From: Gautieria morchelliformis
Lineage: Eukaryota; Basidiomycota; Agaricomycetes; Gomphales; Gomphaceae
Direction of reading: 5' to 3'
Length of the DNA stretch: 64,000 bases
Assembly: GCA_015179125.1 (NCBI GenBank)
Contig: WHVA01000072.1
Coordinates: 238,354-302,353 of the forward strand
The translations under genes and the position numbers were made by a program. The notes below the pieces were generated by a model. The model saw only the letters and a program-made list of their open reading frames with translations, did not search any database and was not told the DNA's origin. Of the stretch, positions 22,485 to 32,615 are shown one piece after another. The stretch's first letter is position 1, and each line of letters opens with the position of its first letter.

Positions 22485-22650
22485 TCTGCGTCATGGGGCA
22501 CGCTGGCAGGTGGAAGATGCTGGAGTTAGTGGCTCAGAATTACTGGTGGCCTCAGATGTCCCGCTACATTGGACAGTATGTGAAGACGTGCAACATTTGC
22601 CTCCAGAACAAAGCACAGCAGCATCCGCCAGTCGGAGAGCTTGTTCCACT
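22485..22650 (+). pseudogene. Ty3/gypsy integrase scrap
   Basis: About 165 bp matching gypsy-1 pol at 55740-55900 on the plus strand: HAGRWKMLELVAQNYWWPQM and CNICLQNKAQ, the zinc-binding H-H-C-C region of integrase. It starts exactly where Helitron B homology ends and stops after GELVPL. It is in opposite orientation to the gypsy fragment on the other side of Helitron B. Confidence 0.85.
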
Positions 22651-24197
22651 CACGAGATTTGCAGTAGCTCGTTTAGCCACGCGATCAGTTCTGCCAGTTA
22701 ATAGAAGAAAGAAAGGCGGTGTCGTACGTGAGATATTGAATCGCGTAGATTGCATGGGAACTCACCTGTCCGTGATTCACCCATTGGTGCGCATTGATCG
22801 TCGCTGAGCCAGATGAGGTTTATGGATAACATGCGTCTTGAGCGGACTCCTGTGGGTCCAGCCCGAAGTTGCCCACAGCATTCAACGCCTGCCCACCTGT
22901 TCGCAAAGGCGTGGATTCAATTTCAACACTCACCGCGCCAACACAACTCTAAATACACGGTCTTCCTAGATGGCCACTCGGTTTGTATCTTCAACAGGTG
23001 CACAAAGTGTAAGGGCAAGTCCCGGCAGGAGACCTTTACTGTGACGGTCAGTATTGTTGAATGACATGCAATATGCAGGAGCTAAGGCGTAAGTATGCAA
23101 TATGGAGGAACTGAGGCGTAAGTATGCAACATGCAGCGGCTAAGGCGGGAGTCCTCTCAGTATATGATACAGGTAAGATGAGCGTACGTGATGCTTCCTT
23201 AAATTGACATACCCCACTTACAGAATTAATTGCCGCATGTCGCTCTCTACATCATCTGTGATCACGGTAAATTTCGCCTGATAAGGCTTTTTGCTTTACT
23301 CTGTCTTCATGGTTTTACGTAAGAGAAAGTCCGGTTTACTTGTGCGTACCGTGTGCTACGTTTCATCGCCCGGCAGTGCCCTTCATGTCACTACTAGGAC
23401 TTCCCACGAGGGCAGGGTCGTATGTAATCATGAGCATTTAAGTGATTCCTGCTGCTGTGGAAATTCTCGATTCCCATCCTACAATAGAAGGACCCCATCA
23501 GTTGGCTGCCAAAATTTTTCCAGAGAAACATTCACACATAGCCTCTTCGCCAGCCCCTTACATTGTCTAAAATCTGCGTCTTTCTTACCCTCGTAAAGGT
23601 AACGAGATCAATCTTCTCGACATCGACGCTGCCGCTACCGGGACTGGCTCATCCCGCCATCCGATAGCCTCGCTCGTCCCTTGCCTGTCGTATACGACGT
23701 TCTACTTTCAGGCGAAATTGACGTACGCACCTCCTATCTCTTTGCACCGCATCGCGATTACCCTCACTCACCTGCGTCGTTGTAGATCAAGGAAACGGCC
23801 CACAGTACTCTGTGCAGTGCGTCCACCCCTGATTCCTCTCCTGCTCAGTGTTGAGTTCGATACCGCCTCTCTTGTCTCTACCCTTGCTGTCTTCCCCTCG
23901 TCCAGAGGCCACAACTTTGTCCGTTGCTACCTCAACTGGGGACCCACCTTTGCGCTTAATGCCATCTCCAAGACCTTCGGCTGGTGGATGCAGCGCCACT
24001 CGTCGTACTCGCAGGGGTTCCACACATATTCCCCCCCTCGAATGGACGCCGGACTTCCATGTGGGTCAATTTGTTACTAATCTTGTCAGGCGCTGCGCCA
24101 GCTCATACTTCAGTTTCATTGTGGCTGCATATCTCAGTATTTCTGTCCTGTTTCCGTCCGGTACCAGTTTATATCTGCTCGCTAGGCAATAATATGT
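22651..24197. other. Stretch without recognisable gene
   Basis: Balanced base composition, with short overlapping plus-strand frames at 23,718-24,192 that show no family motif. A three-copy 29-bp tandem repeat lies at 23066-23152. No RNA gene was recognised. Confidence 0.45.
23066..23152 (+). repeat. 29-bp tandem repeat, three copies
   Basis: Units begin at 23066, 23095 and 23124 with consensus core ATGCARYATG...GGCG and a few differences between copies. Too few and too short to be an array of any known functional class. Confidence 0.85.
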
Positions 24198-24198
24198 G

Positions 24199-24415
24199 TA
24201 CCTAAAAATTAGTTCTGAATGTACTTTTTATTAGTGCTAAACAAGCTTGAATTAAGTTCTTTTTGAGCTAAAAAAACAGTACAAAGTGGGACATTTTCAC
24301 TACTAGAAATCAGGTTGTGGTCAAAGGGGCTGAGAACACTTTGGGAGCTAAAAATCAGTGCTTGAGCACTGATGTTTAGCTGAAACTCAAGTTCCATTTC
24401 ATCTGATTTTTAGGT
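24199..24415. repeat. Candidate MITE with short terminal inverted repeats
   Basis: Inverted ends ACCTAAAAATTAG (24200 onward) and CTGATTTTTAGGT (to 24415) enclose about 215 bp of AT-rich non-coding DNA. An internal perfect hairpin, CAGTGCT-TG-AGCACTG, lies near 24,356-24,371. No clear target duplication is visible, so the assignment is tentative. Confidence 0.35.
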
Positions 24416-24642
24416 GCCGAGTGCTCAGTGCACAGTATCCCCATTCACCATACTTATCGCAATTGTTGACATGCACGAGAAGCTTAATAGCTGGGCCCTC
24501 GTCCACAACACCGAAGTAATACCGCCTGTCTACGGCACCGAAGTAGCGTAGTACGTACAACTCTGAGTATACATATCTATTACAGTTTACAAGCACACAT
24601 CAAATCTCAGGAGACAATGCACCTTACATAACATACTGTTCG

Positions 24643-27600
24643 TCATGCCTCAAACGTGCCAGCTTCCAACCAGCCGTCATCAGGCTTTCCGACTGGCGCC
24701 TCCGTATTCAGCAGACTACTCTTCAGCCAGTGGTAACAGCCTGGGCCCGCCGCCCAAAAAGGTTTTAACTTACGCACCGCCAGGAGCGAGTCGGGCGTCT
24801 GCCGTTGATGGCTAGCCAAGAAAGACCTTGAAGCGAGAAGTTGTGCGTATTGAGCCTTCTGTCCAGGTTCGATAACCTTGTACACAGTGGAGGAGCAGCC
24901 ATATGCGAAAATACTATATCGCGGGTGCTCCGGCTCAGCCCGGGGTCTGAGTCCGCTCCTAGAGCCATGTGTTGGGACATCGACCTTTGAAGGAGTTTTC
25001 TCCCTCATCTTTGATGAAGGACCACTTTCCGGTTTTGATGGTGCCTTGCCTACAAGGTGGGGCTTCTTCACCACGTTCGGAGGAGGCTTCTTCGCCACGT
25101 TCGGAGGCGGCTTCATCACGCTCAGATGCGTCATGGCTAGAGATGGCGTGGACTGTTGTACACCTAATTCCATGATAAGCGTGATGTAAGGGCGACTGTT
25201 CGCTCTCGCGTTTGTTGACTTCGACGTCGACTCCGAAGGCTTTGGAAAAAGGTATAGACTTGCGTCGTCGATTGCATAAGCTTGCTTCGTCCCCGCTGTA
25301 ATTCGTCGCTTTATCTGAATGCAAATAGACGTCATCACTTCCTCACAAAGCTTTTCATCCCACAAAAGGACAGGAACCATAACGTCAGTCATGTACTGAT
25401 TCGAGTGACAGACGACAGTCATGTACTGATTCGAGTGACAGACGATCGCCATCCCTCTGAGAAAAGCAGCATACATAGCCTCCGTCGTCGTGGCCGTGTC
25501 GTCGGCCATTTTCACGAAGTGAGTAAATCGGACTTTTGCGTCCTTGAAAGCGTCCCTGAGCGTGGTATGTGATTTGACGTTATCGGGATGGGAACCAAGA
25601 ATTATCTCCGCATGCTTATCCCTAAACAACTCTTCGAGGAAGGTTGTCAAATTACAACCTTTACTATAGAATGGGGCTTGAGGGCCTTTCGGGTGATCTT
25701 TCTCCATGGCCCGATCGTAAGCTGCAGTGAGGAGTACACGGGCGACAAGTTCACCGCGCCCACCAAGGTCCAGTAGTCCATTGTCCATATTGTCCTTCAG
25801 CACATCAACCACCACGGACGGCCTTTTTTGCCGGAATGCATACATCTGTTGCGCAGCTGCTTCGGCTAATATCGGCTCGGATGGATAGCCGGAATGGAAG
25901 GAGGCTCGATCCTGCGGAACTGAGAACATCATTCTCATGTGGCTGGCGACTTGGGCTGACTCCAACTTGAACGTATCTTGTTTTGATGTATTAAAACCGA
26001 GGTTGAGTCGCACGTCAAGCGTAGCTAGCACGGCCTCCTTCGTTAATTCGTTGAAAGACGGATCGAGTTTATTGTGACACGTCAACTTGGCCCGGGCGAA
26101 AGGTATGATATCGACGCGCATGTTGTCTTTGGACTCCCCTGCATTTTCTAGCATCGCCCAGAATCTAAAATTGTTGATAAACGACCAGAAATGCTGGAGA
26201 TCAGGTGAGAATCTTACAATGGTCTCCCAAACTTTGCCATGAACGCAACGTCAGACACCTCCTGCAATGTGTATTGATGGGATTTAAGAGGAAAATCCTT
26301 ATGGCAATCGAAAGCAACCTCGGTGATGGGTGCCTGTAGGCCGTCTGCGTTTATTCGTGCGCGCGCAGAGTTGGCCAGAGGACCACTAGGAGCGAGTGCT
26401 TCGATATGGGAACTGGTGGAGAGGAAGATGACGAAGAGGGGATATGTTCGGAAGGTATTGAAAGACGAGCAGAGAATGTCATAAAGATTCTTATTATCGG
26501 GGTTTGAGGGCGCCTTCCCTCGCGTGAGTGTACTGGCCTCGTCGAAATAGAACATTAAGTTTACGTCAGACGTTGTGGCGGGTGAATCCACGAGGCTATC
26601 CATTTCTGATAGAAGCTTTCTGAGTTCTGCCTTCGCGGCTGCCTCCACCACGTCAAAGGGATCTTCGTATTTTTGAGGATTGTCTGGATGGCTGTCCACT
26701 ATGCCAGCACCAGCATGAGCCTAAGCACGGACTTGGTGTATCAGCACATATTCAAACAGCCAATAGATGTGCTTACAGCTTTTGCCTTATCAGTGGCTGC
26801 ATTGTATAAACTCTCGCGAACACGGCCCTGCTCTAGATGCGCCCGCCAACGTCCAGCCAGAGCCTTCCGACTTTTGGGTTGGTCAATCCTAGGGGGGTCA
26901 AGCTTTCCTAACTCATCTCGGACCGCTTGGAACGTGTACAGAAGGAATGTGACATAGTGCAGTCTCACTGCCGCCACATCCTCACCAGATGGGTGAGCGA
27001 GGAATTCACGAACCTTCTCATCTGGAGGTGGGAAGGGGAGATCTAGATCCAGATGCATACCGAGGATCAGTGGCAGTCTTAGAATACTCATAAAATCAAG
27101 TTCACCCTTATTATCAGCTGCTTCACGGAGGTTGAACGGGATTGTAAAGACGAGGTTAGATTGTTCATGAACCATCCGAGACTTTCCTGTGCCAGAGCTT
27201 TGGATGATCGCAACAGAATTGGTGTATGGACCGCTACGGTCCATCTTGTTAATATTCCTGTATAAAAGATCATGACATTCGCCCGCATATGGATTATTCC
27301 AGGCCTTCTCGATCACTGGAACAACAGGTCAGCGAACTTGCGAAGGTTGACTCTATACATAATGCACCTTTCCCTAATGTAACATGTCACCGGGATTCGA
27401 AGCATTTAATTACTGGAGGCACTCACTATGGGCGGTCTTATCAAGCTGATACGGTGGTGAGGATATGTTTGGAGATATTTCTGGATCTGACTGGATGTTT
27501 GGCTGTTATCGACGTGTTCAATGGGTAAAACCTACTTTGTAGGACGGCTGCAGTTGACATTACTGTAATGGTAAGGATGTAGCTTGCTGAGAAGAAAGAA

Positions 27601-27981
27601 GGAAAAAACTCAACGCATCCTCCGGACCGAAGCAAACTTTTTCTTTTCCCAGGAAGAGTCCACCAAAGACGAGATCTCAGGGTACCCATCCAGTAACTCA
27701 CGAGCCCCGCGAATAGAAATGTATTTGTCATTCAACCGACCATGAGTGGTTTGGACAATCACGCTTAAAATTAAGGCGGGGAATGCCACGGGGACCCTAA
27801 AAGCCTGTACCTCTTTGTTAACTTGTTCTACAACCTCCTTGTCCAATTCAGTGTCTTCTTCATCAGAGAATGGTAGGTTGGGCTTGTCAAGGCGAGGTTT
27901 CTTTTGTTGAGGGCTGTCACTCGAAGTAGATGGGCCGGTGGATCCCGAGCGCCGTTTCATGTTGGCAGAGGTGGGGTCCAT
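24643..27981 (-). CDS. Large P-loop NTPase of a fungal expanded family, role unknown
   Basis: Minus-strand host gene of about five exons and about 1,000 residues. Exon 1 starts at 27981 and holds basic clusters (MKRRSG, QQKKPR) that could be a nuclear signal. Splicing between 27.6 and 27.4 kb is not resolved. Exon 3 begins at 27315 after TTCCAG and carries Walker A (IIQSSGTGKSRMV). A 56-bp intron (26776-26721) precedes exon 4 with a Walker B-like strand (LMFYFDEAS) and a sensor-like strand (FVIFLSTSSHIE). A 53-bp intron (26217-26165) joins it in frame to exon 5 (RPL-FWAML), ending at 24643. The C-terminal part contains a Pro/Lys-rich linker of PPPNV repeats. The pattern resembles the P-loop proteins of unknown function that are greatly expanded in agaricomycetes and sometimes compared with Crinkler or STAND ATPases; I infer nucleotide binding only. 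A 30-bp in-frame duplication lies at 25386-25445. Confidence 0.75.
25386..25445 (-). repeat. 30-bp in-frame tandem duplication inside the NTPase exon
   Basis: Two perfect 30-bp units (25386-25415 and 25416-25445) encode a repeated VCHSNQYMT peptide. The reading frame is preserved. Confidence 0.95.
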
Positions 27982-28243
27982 GTTTTCAACGAACGTCGAA
28001 AGATAGTTGAGGCACGAGTCCGAGGATGCACGTAGATTGGCAAGCGAGGGGTTGCTGTTAGAGAGCGCAATTGAACTCCAATCCGAGTGACGTCACAAGA
28101 CAGAGTAGTTTATTGGTACAGATGCCGCGTGTGAAACTGAAATTGAGTCGGTCGAAGCCCAGTGTCAAAGCCGACGGATCGGCGCAGGCAGGCGCTCAGA
28201 CGCCGAGTCACTTCCTGCGGCCTCGGCACGAGACCAGCACAGG

Positions 28244-28784
28244 CTCAGCTTATCGCGGTCGATGCCGAGGTCGAAACCGAATGACAGCTCCAGTGCATGC
28301 TGGAGGCCAAGACCAAGGGACTCTGACATAGCATTATTATAGTACTGCGGCGCGCTCATCGGAGGTGAGAGGAAGGAACGCGAAGGAGAACGACGTCAGG
28401 GGATGTGTCGTCGTCGTAAAGAAGCCACGGGAACTAAGGCATGAAAAGAGAAAAAAAAATTATACAGGGGATGGGCCGCTTAGTCGGAATGGGGAAATGG
28501 AGGGAGGTCTCAGCTTATCGCGGTCGATGCCGAGGTCGAAACCGAATGACAGCTCCAGTGCATGCTGGAGGCCAAGACCAAGGGACTCTGACATAGCATT
28601 ATTATAGCACTGCGGCGCGCTCATCGGAGGTGAGAGGAAGGAACGCGAAGGAGAACGACGTCAGGGGATGTGTCGTCGTCGTGGGCCGAGGGAAAGAAGC
28701 CACGGGAACTAAGGCATGAAAAGAGAAAAAAAAATATACAGGGGATGGGCCGCTTAGCCGGAAAGGGGAAAGGGGAGGGGGTAA
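28244..28784. repeat. Direct duplication of about 265 bp
   Basis: 28244-28508 is repeated head-to-tail at 28509-28784, with scattered substitutions and one 10-bp indel (GTGGGCCGAG in the second copy). It lies upstream of the NTPase gene start at 27981 on the minus strand, so it may sit in that gene's 5' region. The open frames inside it have no family features. Confidence 0.9.
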
Positions 28785-30186
28785 AAGGGCGGACAAGGAG
28801 GATGGAGAGTGAGACAATATCATATTCTCCTATACTCTCGCTCGTCGCTCGCCCTATGACTCCACGTCTGAACCTGATCCAGACCCTGCTACATCTTCAC
28901 CACGAACTGTATAGTTGGGTTGCAAGCGCCTAGTTGGAGGTTTTCAGCCAAGTTGCTCTCCCACCAAGATCTGGTGTTCCATGACGCATTTGCCTGATTC
29001 GCATGTCGTGGTTGCCTGCTGCACACGTCTAATTTTATAATCGCAGTACATGTCCACGACTGCGGCCCAACCCATAGGAGCTATATAGCCACCTAAAGAA
29101 CAACCAACAAAAATGTGTCCTAATAACTCAGGGTGAACCGTCATCACTCCTATTGTCTTGCGACGAGTCTACTTGGATGGACGTTATACAGGCCTCACAA
29201 GTACTTACAGCGCTCTCCTCGGTATGCTTAACACCTCCATGTGCTAGCATGCATGCAACCAGAAACAGGTCATCACCGTATTCCCCCACGTCCGCAGAGT
29301 TTGTCTTACGTTGTATGTCGACGAGGAGTCCTGTTGGGGCGCAGGCGAACCACGTCTATATTTCGGGCTTCAGGATTCTGCACGCGCGGTATACTCCGAC
29401 AAGCAGCCTGAGGTTCCCCACAATTGAAGCGTGTTTAGGATTCGACGTCCGTGCACGTGCGTGTTTCACGACCTGACAGGGTTATGGTGTGGTGACTTTT
29501 GTGGCCCTATTGCAGATGATACAGGAGACAAATTGTGGGATTCTCACGTCGCTGAGCTGCCGTAGTTGACATGACCATGCAGCAGCCATGGGTGAGTCGC
29601 TTAAGATGGTCGTTTTCCATTGTCGGTGCCGTACTAGGATGGTTCCTGATCGTCAGATTCCCTTTCTCCACCCAGGATTATGCTCGTATCGTTGCAACTA
29701 CAATGAGACATCCCCTCGCCCAGATCATGTGTTGGATGCTGTTGGAAGCGTTGGTGGTGCATCACACCCCCTATGTCATGATTGGGTGGGAGTATGCATA
29801 TGCATGTCCTTCTGGGGCCTTATCCATCACACTCGATTCCTGAAGTAGACCCAGTCCAGAAGATCCGAGATCAAAGTTCTCTGCTGAGTGTATATAGTTT
29901 CCGAAAGTCATCACACTCAATCCCTTGCTTTCCCTGGCGGGAGGTGAGGTAGCAGATACGCGTCTTCCTCTTCGTGATTTTATAGATAATGACGTCTGCT
30001 CCCCCCACAATACAAGCGGCCGGGCTTCTACGGTAGAGCTACTTCGATCACGTAGACGCCACACCTTCCAACCGTTATCACGATCGCAGACCCTGTGCGC
30101 CTGCCTTAATTAGTAGCGCAGGGTACCGGCTCGCACTCTCCCGAATTCGTAACTCGGTTCAGTTCTTTGCTGATAGTGCATGCTTC
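28785..30186. other. Intergenic stretch, possible gene relic
   Basis: No recognised gene. On the minus strand a 67-codon frame (28944-29147) and a short open block around 29,210-29,300 flanked by GT and AG signals look weakly exon-like, but no family motif was found and no consistent gene model could be built. Confidence 0.35.
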
Positions 30187-30306
30187 ATGAAAAGCCACCG
30201 AGCTGAGGGCATCCTCATGACAAGCCACCGAACTGAGGGCATCCTCATGAAAAGCCACAGAGCTGAGAGCATCCTCACGAAAAGCCACCGAACTGAGAGC
30301 ATCCTC
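30187..30306 (+). repeat. 30-bp tandem repeat, four copies
   Basis: Units start at 30187, 30217, 30247 and 30277 (ATGAAAAGCCACCGAGCTGA type). There are no spacers between units, so it is a minisatellite rather than a CRISPR array. Confidence 0.95.
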
Positions 30307-30392
30307 ATGTTCCCCTCGGTCGGCGAACGAGAGCTAGAGATGTCCTCCTGTCATCTGGGGAAGTACACTTCAATCCTATCAATCACTCAACC

Positions 30393-31300
30393 ACGCGCGA
30401 CTTGAAAATGTGCACTATGAAGGTGATCATCAGTACCCTAGCGATCCTGGTGAATTCGAGCCGGCTTGAGTCGTATATTCACTGACTAGTCAGAATTTGT
30501 ATGCAATGCGTCCGGTCGCGTTTCTTGTCTAAAGTTCTCTTGCCTAGAGTGTGCGGCTTATTGTCCTTCCTCGGGCCTCGGCCTCGTGGCCTTCTCTGCT
30601 CTATGACCTTTTCTTCTCATCAGATTGATGATTCAATATCCTTCAGGTATACGCACCTTCACCTACCAGGTGTACATTACACCTGTCCTCGCTTCATTCC
30701 ATGCCCTACTTCCTAAGCTCCTAAGTCTCAGTTCCCCAGATCTCTCTTGTGCAGATGATGTTCGGCGCGACCCTGCAGCTAGAAGGTTCTGGTTCCCTGG
30801 AGCGCTATGATCATCTAGTGATGCATGTCGTGGCTTTTACTTGCATACACCCTTTCTTTGGTCCAACCTGCATGCACAAATCAACAATGGTATCATCTGA
30901 ACGGTTTTTCTGATGGTGGCTAGTACGAGATGTTTGTTTCGCGCGTGCGGTCAGGGGGCATCTGAATTCATCGTCGCAGAATTAGACCCTCATAATTCAT
31001 CAGAGTGCGATGCGCCAACCTGCCATGATTAGTCTGTAGATGAGCACCATATATAGACTTTACCTCGTGACCTGCGGACACTGTCTAAGCTTTTATAGCG
31101 ACTAGTAGGTAATGCCACTCGCAACCGCCTTACATGCAGTAGATGGAGGGCTGCATTTGCCTGTCCAGGCAAAGCGAACAAGCAGGTTCTATCACCCGTC
31201 TATACCACAGATAGCTGGTCACTCGTTCCAAGAGCCACAACAGTAGAAAGAACTCACTTGATCCTCATGCTTACAATCGCAGCCTTGTTGGTTCTGTGAA
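30393..31300 (+). repeat. Dispersed repeat R, copy 2 (empty site)
   Basis: 908 bp colinear with 15308-16903 minus the solo LTR. It keeps the single GCATA at about 30843-30847. The flanking sequences of the two copies are unrelated, so R is a mobile or segmentally duplicated unit. No terminal inverted repeat or target duplication could be seen. Confidence 0.85.
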
Positions 31301-32615
31301 TAGGGAGCCAACTAACCTTTGCAGCTAGAAAGGAAGTTCAAGTGGGCTGTGTCTAATTATTAGAGACCCCGATCTTGGCAGCGCGGTTACCATCGCGTGG
31401 GAGCAGTGAGATCGACTCTAATCCCGCCGGTACGTGAGTCGGAGATCGACCCATAATGTGTGATTTTTTAGAAGTCTGTGGTGAGTTGAGACAGGAATGC
31501 ATTCGGAAGATAACGACGAACTGATGCTATCCAGAGGCTATCAGAGGTTATGTTAGAGTATTCGGAAGCAGAAGGAGAGACTCACGCGCATGAACTTGCC
31601 ATTTACCTGGCCAAGGCGAGTTCCGTATCCTGTTTAGCCCATCTTGAACCTTGCCACTCTGGGCCAGCAGAAGAAGACTGCAAATATGGAAAAACAGGCC
31701 AGGTTAAATGTGTCGCACGGAAAGAAGCTGTCCTTCTGGAAGCGCATGTCGTATGATACTCAAGCAGATAGTGGAGCTTTGGACGGACGGGGTCCCGTCT
31801 TCAATTGCAGAGCATTAGCTGAAGGGACATGCAAGACTCATAATTCTGGGCATCGGTCCTTCTTAGTGCTGTCCAGAGAAGTAACAGAGATGATGGAAAT
31901 TTGAGGGGAGTCCTCATGTAATCGACGCGTTGTGGCGTCGGCGCCAAGGCAACATCACTTCTCTGACGTATTTGGAACTGCTGGCCGGTGGACAGCAGGG
32001 ACAGTAAAGTTAGTATGTAGTATGTATACCGACGCTGCGCCACACCTGATCTCAGCACGAAGACTGTCTTAACCATATGCATGACCTTCTATGATATATA
32101 CTAGCCGGTATACCCGTTATCTCACTGCCAGCCCTACTGAGGCATCCCCGGACGTCATGTCCAAAGATTGGCATTTCGCCCTCACTTGCGCGGATCCATC
32201 AGGAGATGTTCAGCGTTTGACAATAACCTCAATATTTTACCTGGAGCCGGCGGATGTCCGTGGCGCTAGAGGGCCGACTCCTGGTAACCGAAGTTCCTAC
32301 GCGCGTTCGTCGGGGCTCGTGACACGATATCCTGTGCGCAGAACCATCTCCACTCCACAGGGGCGTATCATATTGGGGATATCATAGATGCCCCCTTTGG
32401 TCCTCGAAGCGATGGCGCTCGCAGGTTGAGCTCGACTGCTGTTCAGCACAGATGATGGCCGCCTTACCTAATGTGGGAACGATACCCAAATTAGAGTTTA
32501 TGCTTCGCCTTCTGAATTCCTCCACTCACAATATCTCAATCAGGCTTATATAGTCGGTTATTATGTCTCTGGTCGCTCTTCCTTCAGTGGTCTTTCCGCT
32601 TGTCAGATTCTGTCG
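31301..32615. other. Stretch without recognisable gene
   Basis: Mixed composition. Frames at 31,550-31,900 and 32,091-32,387 have no family signature. The last few hundred bases presumably contain the receptor gene's promoter and 5' leader; no box could be assigned with confidence. Confidence 0.4.

Noticed and set aside
30187..30306. Regular 30-bp repeats as a CRISPR array
   Set aside because: Units are contiguous with no spacers, there are only four, and the genome is fungal.
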